Source: Zonotrichia leucophrys gambelii
Lineage: Eukaryota > Chordata > Aves > Passeriformes > Passerellidae
Length of the DNA stretch: 64,000 nt
Assembly: GCF_028769735.1 (NCBI RefSeq)
Contig: NC_088171.1
Coordinates: forward strand, 65,214,216 to 65,278,215
Direction: 5' to 3'
Shown: positions 37,401 through 52,552 of the stretch, one piece after another
How positions within the stretch are numbered: the stretch's first letter is position 1
Layout of the letters: each line of letters opens with the position of its first letter
Translations under genes and position numbers: made by a program
The notes under the pieces: generated by a model
Told to the model about the DNA's origin: nothing
The model's database searches: none
The model's input: only the letters and a program-made list of their open reading frames with translations

Positions 37401-40400
37401 GTCTGGGAGAGCTTCTGTTGGCCATAGTCATGAACACAAAAGGGAATTCCTTCCAGGACCATTGGGATCAAGTGCTCAGAAACAAGTCCTTTTCAAGGTA
37501 CCTCCACAGATCCAGCCACAGAAAGCACAAGGAGTGAGAGAACTGTGAGGAAAGATTCCACTCTATATTCCTCCTTCAACAGTGAAGACTTCAGTGACAG
37601 GGAGCAAGTCTACAGAAAACTTCTCCATTTTTCTGCTGTGGGACCACACGAAATGATTAACACAGGATCCATTCTGCCCCTATTCTCTGCCCTCCTCCAT
37701 TGCTATCATCTTCAGGAAAATCCAGTACAAATTATGACCTAACAAAAAGAATAAAGAGGAGAGATAACAAGAAAAAAAGAGGCAAATGGGTGTCCAGCTC
37801 TCTCTAGCGCTCAGTAGGAGCTGAGAAACTAAATCTCACTTAAGACTGTGACCCAGCTATTAGCTACCAAGCATTGGCATCCACAGCAATAAATTCCTCT
37901 CTGCAGAATATTTGTTGAAGAAATAGGCAAACACTGACACTCCTGCTAGATGAAGACTTGATCATGATAAACCACTGGTGTTTTCTTGCAGCAAAGGGGT
38001 ACAAGGCTGCTGCTCTGAAGGGTCAGTTTTGTAATGAGACTGACTAATACTAGGAGTGTTACAAAGTGTTACTCTGGGAGCTCAAACCCAAGGGACTGGC
38101 CTTGTATTTTCAGTCATTACCATTATTTTTCTCCTAGTCTCATTAGCACTATTATTTAGAACAGCATCTGCACACAATCACAAAAATAGAGTCAAGTGTG
38201 CTGCCTTCTTTTCCCATGTGTGCTGTTAACTCCAATTTTTCAAACAAGCATTCCGTGTGCACACGGCTCCACCAGCATGAAGAAATCTATTTTGGGACTG
38301 CTCTAATCACTGGGCACAAACAGGGAGGCAGTCAATGGCCTATGCACTTGCAAGCAGTAACATTTGCACAAAGTGGGAACACAGCGAAACAACCATAAAT
38401 ATAGTCACAAAGATTTCTAACTCAAAAGAAAAGAAAGAAAAGCTACTCTTCCACTGTGGGAGTTTTTTCAAATCAGAGATAGATGTGAGGAAGAAGGTTC
38501 AGAGTGGTGTTAGCCAGGTGTTAAGTAACATGGATGTGGAAAGGAGAAAGGGACATGTAAGTGCAATAAGCCATTTTCTTCAACACTAAGTGGCAAAGCA
38601 ACCAGAGAGAACATTGAAATATAGAGGAATGGTTGCATTTTTCAGTACCTTGGAGAAGCAAACAAAACATTTGGTCATAAGGAGGCCAGAAGACAAAAGG
38701 TCTATCTATTTTCTCAGCCACTCTGCCAAATGTAAAGACTATACTTTAATCTGGAAGGAGTCTCCTCCAAGCTATCAGGGAGATGTGCCAGTGTGCTTTG
38801 ACCAGATCAGGAAATGCATTTTGCAATAAACTACTGTGAAAAAAAGCACCTGATTGGGCTTTGGTGGTGCCCTGAGGGCTAGTTGCACTCTTACATTGAT
38901 GAGACATCAGTACAGCCCCATCCACTTTAGTGCAAGCATAGAATTTGAGGTCAGCATAGATCTTGTCTACTCAAACTGTTGTCTTTTTTCTCTCATGTCT
39001 AGCTGCCCAGCATACCTGTGGTATACAAAGCTGGACTCTCCTTTGGTGATGTCTCTGCCTGCGCAACAGAAGGACTGTTCAAGGACTGGACTTAAAATAA
39101 ATTTCAGCTGGCTGCACACCACAGACTTGTGTAATTTATGCTAGCTTTTATTCTCAATAGGGTGTCCATCAACCTTTCAAATCAAGTCAATACAAAACCC
39201 TGGATAGCTATATTTAAGTAAATCTATTTGAAATTAACTGTCTCCCATAACAGCAAAAAGTCAGAAGATGAGAACCAAAACTAGTAGCAATAAACATATC
39301 TTCAGCATCTCCTCCATCTCTACATTTTCTACTGAAATGCCATCAGAGAAACATAAAGTTTCCCTGGCTAGCATGATCCAGTTTCCTGACTGTGTATCTG
39401 TCCCTGCTGACCCTCTGTTGTACCCCCAAATAACTATGAGATCTACAAAGCTTATGGAGGGAGGATGCTGGAGTGAGGGGGAGGAAATCACGCCTTGTTG
39501 GTAAATCAGTAACCACACATTTAATGAAGCAAGCTGTCAGACCGACATAAATTGTGCCTGAGACTGAGACAGAAGTTGCTAAAAGATGAGCTATTCACCC
39601 CTGGCATCAGGATTCCAGACCAAAGCTTCCCCCGACTAGAGTGCCTCAGGAGATAATTAGCTAGCAAATAATGCCTACTCATGTCTTCATCTTGGTCATT
39701 TATTGTGACCAACTGTTTGGATTTACAGTTCAGGGCCATTCTAGCCAGTCACTTCTACTGTTGGCTAATACAGAATGCAGAAAAATATATAATATTTTGT
39801 GTGTGTTCATAACCAAAAAAGTATTGAAAAGGAACTTATTTGTGGGTGTTTCAATGAAAAAAGTGTCACTTGGCAAGCAAATGCTTGTATCAGTTGTACC
39901 TTTAGCTTATGCAGATTGGGCTGATACAACTGTGCTGATCTAAATTAGTGATGCACCTGACCTTTTATCTTCAGCAGATCATAGTACACCCAATTTCACA
40001 TCAAACAGTAGCAACACATCTCATTGGATAACAGAAAAAATCAGATAATGTATATTTAAATATAAATGAGCCACAAAAGAAAATCCCAAATTACCTTCCC
40101 TGACTAGTACTGATAAAAAACTTCTAGAGAGAGTTCAACAGAAGAAATAATTCTGCTGAAAAACTGTCCTAAACTGAAATAAGATTTCTCAATGAGATGA
40201 ATAAAGATTGCTTTATCATTGGAAGTTTTCTGATTGACCCCTCTTGTTATCCTGGGTTTGATATCAGCTTAAGTAAAGACAAGTGACAGTTTAAACACAA
40301 TTTTAAAACTGCAGCTTGGTGTATGGTTTGGTCAACTGCATATCCTTTCATATGAACTTCAGGAGAAAAAAATACAGTGCAGAAAAAACAGTGGAATATG

Positions 40401-42659
40401 TCGTAGTCATCCATTTTGCTCAAGTCATGGAAAAGCAAGAAATTTGCCTGGTATAAGTGACACAGCTGAATCTCAGAACTCCTTACAGTCTTCTGATCAA
40501 GCAAGACCACTATTAACTTCCAAAGTATAAGCAATAATTTCATATTCTCCCCTCCTTGAAGAAAGCAGGAAAATAAATAATCAAGCTGGTTTTGAGTTAC
40601 AGCTGAGTAATGAATACAGTACAATACTGCACGACTCCATCATTCATTCATTCATTCAGACACTTCAGGATTTCTCAGTGCTCTTAAGAACCACAGAAGC
40701 TAATCATCTTCCATTTGAAAATCAGAAATAATAGCAGCATGTCAGCATATGAACGAGGATTCAAGATCTGAAACTTACTTCACAACAAGTTATTCCAGCC
40801 ATTTATTCTTTAAATACTTTATTAACTTCTATGACATGCTTTCTTTGGCTGGGGAAAGGAGTTGGTTGGGCTGAAGAACTCAGAAGGAAATCTTAACATC
40901 AGGTGTTTAAATGTCACTGGTATCATGTACCTAAAATAAGCGTTCTCTTAAGAACGCACAGGGATAAAAATCTGGCCCTACAGAAGTTAGTAGAAGAAAC
41001 TTAGCCTTTGGTTTCAGTATGTCTAGAAATTCATCCAAAATTTGTGGATTGGTCTGGCACATTCAAGATGAACTGATTTGTTTGCCAAAGAAAGGGTGTG
41101 AATTAATGGCTCACCACAGATGCATGCTCTGAGGAGTGTGACTTCTCACACAGGACTCCCCCTGACTGCATCAGGTTTTATGGTAAGGGTCCTCTCCAAG
41201 TAAAGGTCATGCAGATTTTCACAGGAATAAACAGAGACAGCTTAAAATAGCCCTCCAAGACAGTAGTTTGCTTGTAAGAACGGTACTTAACTGAAGTTTC
41301 ATTACAGTGAATTATGGTTTGCAGGCACCTTGTTATTTAATAATGTAGATGAAACAATTTACATGAAAATGCAATAGATTCTCACCAGATTTTTGTATGC
41401 AGGACATGGACTCAAGATATGCTGAACAGGAAGAGATGCTGAAGAAATGACTACTTGAGATATCATTACTTGGGTGTATTGATGAAGCAGACAATAGAGC
41501 ATGAGGAAAAGATGCATGGGAGGCGTAATTACTATTTACAGGGTCTGACTTTAATGCTACACAATAGTAATGTAAATAAATCCACATCTTAGCACTCAGG
41601 TGGCTATAGTGAAGAGGTTCTCCTGAAACCATTGGGCACATACCCGATACACACACGTCTGCAAGGATCTACCTACACATAACTGGATCTACTGATTGCC
41701 AGATCATTGCAGCACCTCTTCTGTGCTAGTCCACATAGCTTAAAGATGATTATACATTGGAACAATTCTAATCCACCTTCAAGTATCACCATCTGCTCAC
41801 CTCACTAGGACATCAGATTAAATATGCGTATAACACCCAACAAACAATTACCCAGCATAGCCCAAAAGCAAGTGAAACTGAGAACAAGAGGTACAACAGT
41901 TTCTAACTGAGTTGACCCTTGATGTACATCTTTGTCTCTAACACCCACAGTTGGGCATGCATTTAATTCTCACACTCCGTGTACACCCATAAAAGCCATC
42001 TCTTCATACATAAACTGCTGCAGGGCTGTGCTTTAGCACTGCTGTTTCTATGTATTTGCTCAAATTTTAGTCAAGTATTCATTGAATGAGAATGCCTTCT
42101 GATATTCAGAAAGACTAAAATTTACTTTTGCCTTCTCATTTCTCCAGGTCTTGAAATAGACTATTGTCCAATTGGTAGAACAAAAGATGTGGTCACATGG
42201 TGTGTTTAGCCACTCAGAACCTGGATCTTCTCCTACTCCTGCATCAACCACTGAAGACCTAAAAACTTTTTACCCATTTCCTCAGGAAAGCTTTGACTTA
42301 CAAGAATTTGCAGTAGTATTTCACAGGCTCCTCTCCTGGAGTATTTGAAATGTGCATCTTTACAACTGTCAGAGCAGAACAACACTTAATTCTGGGAACA
42401 TGTTTTAAAGAATACAATGAAACTGCATTTTATTTCCGAAGTTGAAACAAGAGAATTGTTTTAAAACGTCAAGTATCAAGTAAACAAACACATTTTGCTT
42501 CATTAAAACCAGCAAAATCACAGTGCTCACTAGGGAACAGAAGGAAAACACAGTATCTAATAATTCATTCATCAGTACAAGCACTGAAGAAAAGTGCAAA
42601 GTCCACAAGACAAACGAAACCATGATAAAACTTCTCTTTTTTGTTTTCCATCTTCACAT
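37401..42659. other. Non-coding sequence, no gene recognised
   Basis: Unique sequence. It contains a (catt)5 microsatellite at about 40638-40658 and a short CpG-bearing palindrome, gcgttct-ctta-agaacgc, at 40940-40957. Nothing else is recognised. Confidence 0.6.
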
Positions 42660-42850
42660 TTTGACAGTTATAAGGTGGAGAAGCACCCTGCAATTCAGCT
42701 GAGGGCTGATAGTCTCTCTTTTCATCCCAGCAACATATGCAGCTGCTTGGGTGTCAGATTGAAGTAAAATGGGACTTTAATCAAGCACTTCATTAGCAGC
42801 CACATTTTTTTCCTTTTATTACCTTTAAAATAAAAGGTTATAATTTGATT
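42660..42850. promoter_or_regulatory. Candidate conserved regulatory element
   Basis: A compact stretch with an E-box cagctg, the word 'tttaatcaagcacttcatta' (a TAAT-type core, an NK-homeodomain-like aagcactt and a second ATTA) and no repeats. The texture is that of a developmental enhancer, but no comparative evidence is available here. Confidence 0.2.
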
Positions 42851-45129
42851 CAAAACAAAGAGCTAAGAAAACCAAGACAGACATCCTCAAAAGCTTCTTG
42901 TTGGAACTTAGAAAGAAAAAAAAGGAATTTAATTCTGTAATCTCTTATTCTAAGTATTATAAAAAAAAACAACCTAAAGTTTTCTTTTTGTTTCAAAAAA
43001 ATCACAAAGCCCAAAGCATTGAAGGTATTTCATATAATGCTAGTCAGATTTTTTGAAAGTTTTTTGTTATCACATGGTTGTAAGACCACTGAAGAATCAG
43101 GGTCTCAAGCCACAGGTTAGGACTGGGTTTGGTAAGTGCAGTAAGGACAGAAAATTCTTTAACTAAGAATTGAGCTTGAAAGCCACATTATACTCTCATT
43201 TAAAGTGCTATGAATCCCAAATAACACAATAGCAGTAGGGTCACCAAGATTTAAAAAAAAAATTTCTTTTGCATGTATTCATGTCACCCACCCCATGAAC
43301 CCACTGTAGAGTATAAGCATCTACATCTGAGATACTTGCTCTAAATTCTCTTCAAAGTCAGTGCGGAAAAGAGATGACAGTAGCTCATCCACCCTTACAG
43401 TAACCATCATAATATGAAAACTGTATTTCTCCTTTAAAGCCTTGAAGTGTCTCTTTAGTTCTTTTGTCTGAATATGGGGCCTAAGAGGATTAGGTCAGAT
43501 TTAGATACTTCCCTTGAAAATACTCCTTGTTAAGGGATATGAATCCTACCCAAACTGTCTTTTTGTTAAGCATCCAGATCTGCTGGGCCTTCCTTCCCAT
43601 GTCATCCCATGAGCTGCTGCAAAACAAATACAAATCCTAATAAGCAGAACCAAGAGCTCTGCACTTCTGCTAGGCTATTTAACAGAAATATTTGATCTGG
43701 AGGATTTAATCTTATTCCCTATTACAGAAATATTAAATCAGGAGTAAATCCTGGGCCTGAAAACACAATTTGTTAAAGAAAGAAAGAGGAAAAAGATTCA
43801 AGCTGTAGAGTAAAAACAATTTGAGCTAAACTAATGGTGGTTTAGATCATTTGGTCTTAATTTTTCTGGCTGTTAGTCTGAGGGAAAGAGGAGCCTTTTC
43901 AAGCTGTTCTCAGCAATGAGAAAGCCTTGCTGCATTTTTCTCAAGTGCTTTGGGGGGAAGAAACACTCAGCCCTTAGGGTTCATTCCCTCCAGCCTGTTT
44001 TGTTTCAGCCATTGCAGCACAGGTCCTGCTGTACACGGTTGCCTCAAGGGCAGAACTAGAAAATTCCTCCCAAGTGTACAGAAGAACTCTCACCAGTCCC
44101 CACTGAAATGGGACATCTACTTAACTTGTGGATTTCTTGTCTGGGACAAACTATGCAGGGACAAAATAATGTAGAGAAAGAGTCACTGCAAAGATGTTCA
44201 CATCATTAAAAAGAGAATGAAATCTTAAGAAGTGTAGAGTTTGTATCAGTGAGAGACTTCAGCCAGTGCCAAACATTTTCAGAGCAGGAAACAAATATTT
44301 CCTATTAGCTTTCTTTGCCTAAAACATGCAGCAGAAAGACAATCAAGTATCCTGCGTGTCGATGGGATGTCTCAAAAATTCATAATAACAAGAAAGCAAT
44401 AGAACCTCCCCCTGATCTGTCTGCCTGTTGCTACAAACCTCTTCCCACTCTCCCTAGTTTAGGCAGTCAAAATATCCACACAGAGCAAAACCTCCTGAAG
44501 TCCACCCAAAGATCCTGGCCATGTGCCAGGCATGGGAAGAACCACACAAATGCAGTTTTGGGGAGGAAAGGAAGCCTGGCACTCTTTTTTTTGTTGTTTT
44601 GTTTTTCCATTCTGTTGATCCTTTAAGATTAACATCCTAATGTAAGCAGTGGCTCAGACTGTCATGATTTCTCTGTGATACTCTTCAACAGGCACAAACC
44701 TGTAGCACTCATTGCCTGTTGTATTTTCCACTGTAACTCATGGTACCTCCAAGTCATTGAAGGCAATCAGCTGCTTTGCAAAGACTGAAGTTCAAGGATG
44801 CAACCTCTGCTGAGGATGCTCCAGCACTCTACAGCTAAGATGTAAGCAACGTCCATCCATACCTCAGGGAAAGAAATACTCAAAATATTATTTTAAAAAT
44901 TGATGGTATTTTATGAGTGTCTCACAGGAGCCCTCCAGAGTTCATTCCAACCCATTATTACTGACCTGATGAGAATTTGTAAAACTTGTCTCAGCAAACC
45001 ATTCATCCCAATGCCACATCCCCATAGGGAGGAATATTTTCAACTTAGAAAAATAGAATTAAGCACAGTATTACAACAGCATCTTTCACATTTTGAAAAG
45101 AAACTGCTAGTGACTTGATTCATAATACA
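42851..45129. other. Non-coding sequence, no gene recognised
   Basis: Unique sequence with short A- and T-rich runs (near 42961 and 44585). A somewhat GC-richer part at 43940-44160 has no clear exon. Confidence 0.6.
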
Positions 45130-45420
45130 GTTAATGTGCATGGTGCTAGTGAGGCCAATTTCCTGTGATTTGTTTCTGCCATAAATTTAAGAGGCCAATT
45201 TCTCCAAAAAGAGCTCTAGGTTTTATCTAGAAGGATTTGACAAAAGTGAGGGTTTAATAGATTTTGCTATTTCACAAGTGCACCACTGAATAACTAAGTC
45301 CTGTACCCTGTGAGAATGACTGAAACATTAATAACGGCATTAGATTTATATTTCACCAATTTTGCAGCTTTGTGATAACTACCACAGGGGATTCTCAATA
45401 ACTCATTAAAGTTGTGCCAA
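45130..45420. promoter_or_regulatory. Candidate conserved regulatory element
   Basis: Repeat-free AT-rich stretch in which 'gaggccaattt' occurs twice (about 45152 and 45190), giving two CCAAT-like cores, together with several TAAT and ATTA cores. It resembles conserved non-coding sequence. Evidence is compositional only. Confidence 0.15.
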
Positions 45421-48018
45421 TCTGCCATGCTGTTTTCTTCTTCAGATCAGACTGATACATCCCTGCTCTTTTTATTGCTTTTATTTTTTACCACTTAAGA
45501 TGAATTTCTGCAGAATCACTGAAATGCAGACAGCATGCTTACCACACATGCTTGGAAGATTTATAGGAGCCTTGTGTCCATCCCTTTTGCTCCCCAAATT
45601 CACATACCTGGTTGTTTGGGTAGTGCTACTCTAGGGCCCACCTGTCAACTTATTTTTATAATAAAATGGGAGTATTTTTATTCTCCACAATTAAGTATTT
45701 CCTGTCAGTTTCCCCCAACCTTCAAGTAATTTCTAATCATGTTTTAAACTTCCTTTTTCCTTTTTAAACCAAGAGCACATGAAACATCCCTAACTTCTAT
45801 TACTTGTGACAGTCATTACATTACTCTTTTATAGAGATGGAGGTAGCATGCTGGACACCTGGGTATTTTAAGAAAGCAAAGGGTACACTCCTGTTTTCCT
45901 TCCACCTGCAGTGAATTCACGTGACAGAGGATGAAGGAAAAACCCCCAGTAATCTGCTCACCAAAGACCTTATGGGTCTGCTGACAGAAATAAGGCTTTT
46001 AAAGATAATATCCTTTTGCATGTTTGGACTCTGTTTTGAGCAGCCAGATTGGGGTGGAATACTTGTCAGCAAATGCAACGGTGAAGATGAAAAACACCCA
46101 AACAGTTCTGCTAAAAGCAATCAGAACTGTGAAACAGCAGAACCCCTGCTACAGACTGACTTAGTGAGTTATTTTTACAGAGTAGCAGGATGGAAGGGGA
46201 CGGCTGTGGGAATTGTTTGCACAGAGTGATGCCCCACTCAGGACCTGACTGCTATTCACCACTCCACAGTATAAGAAGCAGCACCAGGACTCTGGCTTGG
46301 ACTGCCGGGTCAGCATTCCCAGGTGGGAGAGACTGAGGTTTAAACTTGACCTATATTCATTTTAGGGGTTTACATAATGACAGAAAGGCTAAAAACGCAC
46401 CAAAAGGAAAGCAACAAGAGTAATTTCAACTATTTCTTCAAGTGTGACTGGGACATTTTCTAATGGTCTCACCTGATCTGAAATTCATACTTACAGTCAG
46501 AAAACAAGGCCCTACTGCCCCTATTCCTTTTTTACCCAGGAGAGTACTTTTTTCTCCCCTTCTTCAAAAGGTAAATTATCACGCAGCTTCTCCTCAGTCT
46601 TTGAAAAACAGCTCATAACTGGTGAAGAATGCATAACAGCCTTTATATTCTCACTTTGGTATTCCTCCAGGAGCCAAAAGAAAACACTTGCATTCATAAA
46701 GACCATCTTGCAAAGCTTTGGCAGCTCTGGAATCAGCACAGCACAATCAAGGAGAATTGATTTTTATTAGTTTTACTGCAGACTCAGTTCCCTCGTGCTC
46801 AGAAAGCATAAGCATATGTACAGCTGGGAAGGCTGAGTAGAAAGCTTGTCTCCATGGGTCCATGTTAAAATTAGGTCTTACATATTCAAGCATCTGTATT
46901 GTTCTTTTTTCACAGTTACTTTTTAAGCAACAATGTTCTTTTCTTGAACACATGCATTTTTTGCTGTTATATGAAAACAATTAATCTCACTTTACCAAAC
47001 ATGAACCTATGTGAGCAAAGGTAAAAAATATCTATACAGAAAAAAAAAAAGATGTTCTTTTCTTATAAACAGCAATATTAGAAAATTATTTAATATTGAG
47101 ACTCAGAAATGAACCCAGCAAAGTAGGCTCACACTACAATACAGATTTGTAAATTCTTTGACATGATTAGCTTTTAATTAGTTTAGAGGAAACTCAGTGA
47201 ACTTTCCCTAAATTAGGGTACAACATGAAGAAAACACCACCAAGGCTTCTATTATTGCAATACTGCAGGAAATTAGCTCTGTCCAGCACATTTCATTAGC
47301 ATTGAGAGACAGCTCCTTGCTAAATGTCACACTGTGACCAATACCTCTAGCAAGATTATGCTATTTCCTTTGGTCTGAAAAACAAATACATTTTCTCAGT
47401 AAAATATCCAGTTTATCCTAAACTTATTTCTCTCTGGGATCTGTCACTCTTCAGGACATCCCTTAGATATATGCTAGGGAAGGAGAACTCTAGAAAACCT
47501 TCATGAAACATGTGATAGAGACACTGCCAGGCAGAACAGTGGATGAGGTGGACCTCTGGTGCAAAGTAAGTTTAACAGTTGACCCCACTTTAAATATAAA
47601 AGTTTCCTAAAGTAGTAAGAAGAAAATTGTAGACTAAATGCTTCAGAAACAGTTTAAATCACAAGCTCTTTTCAGAGGCTGAGACCTCAAGTGCATCTCA
47701 ACAAAACAACTGGTTTTAAAACAGGTTTTTTCACTTCTTTAAAAAAAGGCAGTAAATGCCAAAGCTAAATTAAGTGAATTCCAGCTTTCTTAAGCCATGT
47801 CAGCGGAAGAACACACTTGCATTAAACAATTATTTCCTACCAATAGAAGAATGGGAAGTTAAGGCTGATCATTTATCAAACAAAATGCAAACCAGAATTG
47901 TTTCGCTTGACATTTGGACACATTCCAGATAAATTAGTTTCTTTCCCACCCGAGGTAGCATTCAATGACTTACTGCCCTGGATATCAAAATTCCCAAAGG
48001 ATACAATGTGTCAAAACA
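45421..48018. other. Non-coding sequence, no gene recognised
   Basis: Unique AT-rich sequence with an A-run near 47039. No exon or transposon is recognised. Confidence 0.6.
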
Positions 48019-48095
48019 GGTTGGTTTTTTTTGTTGTTGTTCTGTTTTTCAGGGTTTTTTGGTTGTGTGGTGGGTTTTTTTTTTTTTTTTTTTTA
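48019..48095. repeat. T/G-rich low-complexity tract
   Basis: About 75 bases of T with G (ttttgttgttgtt, ggttttttggttgtgtgg), ending in a run of more than 20 T. It is the complementary form of the A/C-rich tracts seen elsewhere in the window. Confidence 0.95.
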
Positions 48096-51000
48096 ATGGG
48101 AAACCAAAGGCTCAATTATGTAAGCTGCATTAACCTACATTAAAGTGATTTGTTTGAATCAGTGCATCACATCTGTGTAAATAGTTTCCTTGCAGTTTTG
48201 AATCATTCCCCATCCACTGAGCTTAAGTGGTGAGGAACAGCCTGGAGCTAAACTCTGCAAAAGCTGCATTTCCACTTAAACAACCCTTCTGCTAAGACAG
48301 CTTCACCCATTGAATTGTTCTGTACCTACACAGTAGCAACCTCAAACAGGCCCTGGTTTGAGACCATAGATAGGTGCAAACAAACAATAATAGAGTAGCT
48401 ATTACATATTTTGAACCAGCAAACAGAAGACTCTCCTTTAATCTCACGCTTTTCTGAGCCGGGTTTTACCAGGACCATGCAAACAAGGCCAACCTCCCTG
48501 CCCACCATCAAACAGAAGCTTACAGAAGACACGAAAGAAACACAGGAGGCAGGACCAAGATTTGGAAGACCACACAGGGCACTTAGGAGAAAAGGATTTA
48601 CGAGTGTAGAATTTGCTCTAGTTATGCAGACAAGCACAGAATCTGATTTCAGTTTTTAGACTTTGTCTCTGTATACACTTTTGGTGGGAGTGCTGCAGAT
48701 TGATGCAACACTTTTGGGCTCTGCCCTGTACTCAGTGTAAATCCATTCCCTCAAAGGAACTGAAAGCTGACAGCAAGAGTTAGCGAATGCAGCATTATCC
48801 AGAACGAATTTAAAACACAAGCCTTGCTGCTTCAATATTACATTATTCTCAGATACTTTGCATCACTAAGCCTTGAGGTTAGAATTGTTCAAGTGAAGAT
48901 ACCAGAAGTCACTAATCAACCATACCTTTTGATCAAGTGTTTTGTTTGACTCACCTCTGATTACTACAGAAAATTTTCCAGAAATCTGTACACAGGAATG
49001 AAAGTGAAGCACAATTAAAAAATTGTGTATCTTTCAAGGTAAATTTATGATGGAGCAAAGTCTATACAGCGATATTTGTTTTACTTGGCATTTCATTATT
49101 TGTTTAATCATGGGTCTACTTAGACATTTAAATAATATTAAGTTTCAGGGACAGCATATATGCACCATTGGTTCTGAAGGTTCTCACAAAATAGTTAAAA
49201 CGGATGTATGAGAAACAAAGCCAGTAATTTCTAAATATGTCTAGCAGATTCTTATGCTATTTTTCCTCCTCAATAACTTATATCTGCAAGCTACATTCTA
49301 GTGTTTTTTCAAATCAAGTTCTCAGAATGCTGAAATTGCACATTTGACCAATCTGATGAGAGTTGCAGAGCTCAGAACTTCCAGAAAGCAGCCCACAAGA
49401 TATGGCTCTTACACTTAACTTCAGACAGCATAAGCGGAAAATATTTACAGGATTGGCCACTCTCTCGGGTATAAAATTTGGGCTTAATGAAAATGTCACT
49501 GATTTATTTATAAAGACAGGCTTCATACTTGAAAGTAATTCTAGATATAAAGATGCTTTTTTCTTCTCAAGCTACTCTGTAAGTCATATGTTACGCTTTC
49601 CTGTCACTTGTTATTTTACATTTCACATATAAAAAGTTCAAGTAGGCGAGATAGAAACCACTGTTAGATCTGGTGTGGGTTTTTTGGTTGTTTCTTTTTT
49701 ATTTCATTTTGTAATTAAATGCTACAGACAACTCTGCTCTCCCGAGGCATGGGTGCTAGATTTTTCCTCCCTCTTGTTATACAAGATGCTGACAATACCT
49801 TCTCTGACACAGCTCTCTGCCAAGGCAAGAGCAACCCAAGGAGAGACTCCACACAGAAATCTCCACACTGGAAATCTCCACATCACTTGACAGCTTCCAG
49901 CCTGTTGAGGAGGACATTATTTTCCCAGCTGTCAAGGACTTCAACTCTACTATTGATGCTGTATTTAAACACTTGGGTATGTGGGAAATTGTAGATTTTC
50001 TAAACTTTCAAGATCAGGGAAATTAAAAGTCCTCCTATTCATAATAGTACCTATTGTTTAGGATTATCAGATTTCACTTCTCAGTCCCACACAATATCCA
50101 GATGGGAAACAGAGTTACTTGTTTCAAGTCTTCAGATTTGAAAATGAAACTTAAAATTTGCCAGCAACTTTCATACAAGAAGTGTGTGTATACAAAACTT
50201 CTTATAGAGAATGGACAGAACATGCTGTTATACACTGAGCCAGACATGGAGCAGCAATATTCTGTTTGAGATGGTTGTAATTCAAGGCTGGCATGGTTTG
50301 AAGCAAAAAGCATCTTAAAAGTATTACTTTCAATAATTACTATGGAAGTATTTCCTTTACATTTCAGTTTTCTTTTCAATATTTAAAGTATTTTAAAAAA
50401 ACATACCTGCTTTCATTGTACACAACTCAAGAGGACATGACAACATGGCTCTGTTAGTTCTTTCCAGTGAAAGCCAAAAAAGGGAATAAACCAGTATGTC
50501 GATTATTGTTCTTGTCAGCTTATTGCTCAATAGGCAATCCAACCAAGAGGAAGCAGGATACTCCCTTCTGCTCGTGGTAAGTAATGGCTAAAAAAGAATT
50601 CTGCCCTGCAGTTCAGAAAATACTGCAATCATTACAATTCCTGTATTGTTTCAGACAACACTGTCTTCAATGATGGTAGGCAACCACTAGCCTTACATGA
50701 TATTCTTAGGAGTAGAATACTTTCTTTCTACTTTCAGTAGAATTGTTCAGCTGAAACACCATTAATCTTCAACTCCATGCTGAATATGCATCCTATCTCA
50801 TTCTCATGCCATAATTTAACTCTGAAGAAACTTTTGATAAGAGCAAAGGCAGTGAAGCAACACACGAAACATCTTGTTTGATCTTCTGAATTTTTATGGG
50901 TTACCTACTAAATTGGAAAATTGTTGTTTTCATTGCAGTGATGCGATGAAATTACAGAATGATAATGAATGAAATTCACTGCAAAGATGATGCATTAACT

Positions 51001-52478
51001 CTTTTCTACTGTGTGAGTATGTAACTATTTCTTCCAGTGGAACCTCAACCCTTCTCAGGTTCTAGCTGTGATCCTCAATACGGAATAGGGGTGTAAAATA
51101 AAAAGGAGACAGTTGGGCATAAATTTTGAATATACACGTCACAAATATTCTTATGTCACTTGGTTATCATTAATAATATTAGAGAAATTTCTGGCAGAAT
51201 GACAAATCAAGCACTGGCTAGTTGAGTAGGTATGTTTTGCTACACTTACCAACATTTCAGTTGGTTTCTTCTGCCACACCTTGGTTTGATTTTGAACTTG
51301 AAAAATAAGTTATGGGCATTTTCCAAATGTACGACTTGGAATTAATTCAACACTAAGGAAAAAGGCATAGATTTCCAGATATTTCTAATGGAAATTATTT
51401 GGCTTCAGACAAGTCTTTTACTTGGACAAAGTAATTTACTGAGCAATATGCATACACATATTAATTTTTACCTTCTGTGCTTCTAAAGTTTTTATTTTAA
51501 CATCACTAGGCAGAAGGAAAGGAGTGTATCAGCAAGTTTGGTATGAGAGAGCAGTATAAAAGAGGCCAATTATTTCCAGAATGAAACTTGCAACTAAGGT
51601 TTCAAAATACCTAAGTTACAATCTGCCATGATACTCTTAGGCTTGATTCCAGCAATTTAAGTTATGTCTATTTTGGATAGTACTGCAGAAATAAAGGAAT
51701 TCAATATTCATCATCATCATAGTTCAGCTTGGCAATTTTGGATCACAATTGTTCAATACTTTGACTGAGTAAAAAGAATAAAAATTCCCCATTTGCATGA
51801 CAAACTTTTGAGCCCTCAGCTTCAGTATGACTAGAAAGGATGTAATAATAGAGATCTTAAGAAATCACATAAGTGACTAGAATTCTCTGCAATAGAGCCT
51901 GTATTTTTCATCTTAGTGCAATTTCATATCTACAGGATTTTAGTATGGAATGACAGCTGTACCGCTGCATCTTTTCTACAGATGCACATCTTTATTTTCC
52001 AGAGTAATTATGCAGTCATCTTGAAAATTTATTTTAAAAAAAAGCCTCCCAGTGAGTAATGGATTGCAGTGACTAGAGTCAATGAGGGATTTAATGAAAT
52101 ACACATTGAAAGAAGGAAAATGTGCCTAGTTTAGTGGGGTCATAATAAAAACAGTAGACAAATTTCATCTCTTTCCATTCCTTCTTATGTGTATTTTCTT
52201 TTCTTCACATGCAAGGGTTATAGAATTATAGACTAGAGACCATCAGAAACTATAGATGAAATGATTCTGTCTTTGGACCATATAGTGAAGATACAGCACC
52301 CATTAAAACTTGATAGTTCAAATTCTCCTGCTAATTTTCTGGAATAGGGAGAAGTGTATGACATATTCCAAGGCATGAATGCTTCAAATGGGTTTCTCAT
52401 TGCAGAAAAAAAGTAAAATTCCTAAGTCTTATAATCACCGCAGAACAATTAAAAGAGTGAAAGAAAAATCCAAATCTC
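48096..52478. other. Non-coding sequence, no gene recognised
   Basis: Unique AT-rich sequence. A short (tca)4 microsatellite lies at about 51709-51720 and a brief T/G-rich patch at 49676-49700. All open frames are around 100 codons or fewer, with no recognised domain. Confidence 0.6.
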
Positions 52479-52552
52479 ACAAAACCCCCAAAACCAACCA
52501 AAAAACCCCAACCAACCAAAAAACACCAAGCCCCCCCAAGACACCCCAAACC
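52479..52552. repeat. A/C-rich low-complexity tract
   Basis: About 75 bases of A and C with repeated aaccaacc and aaaacccc words and a C7 run. Same type as the tracts at 12877-13133 and 19725-19850. Confidence 0.95.
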
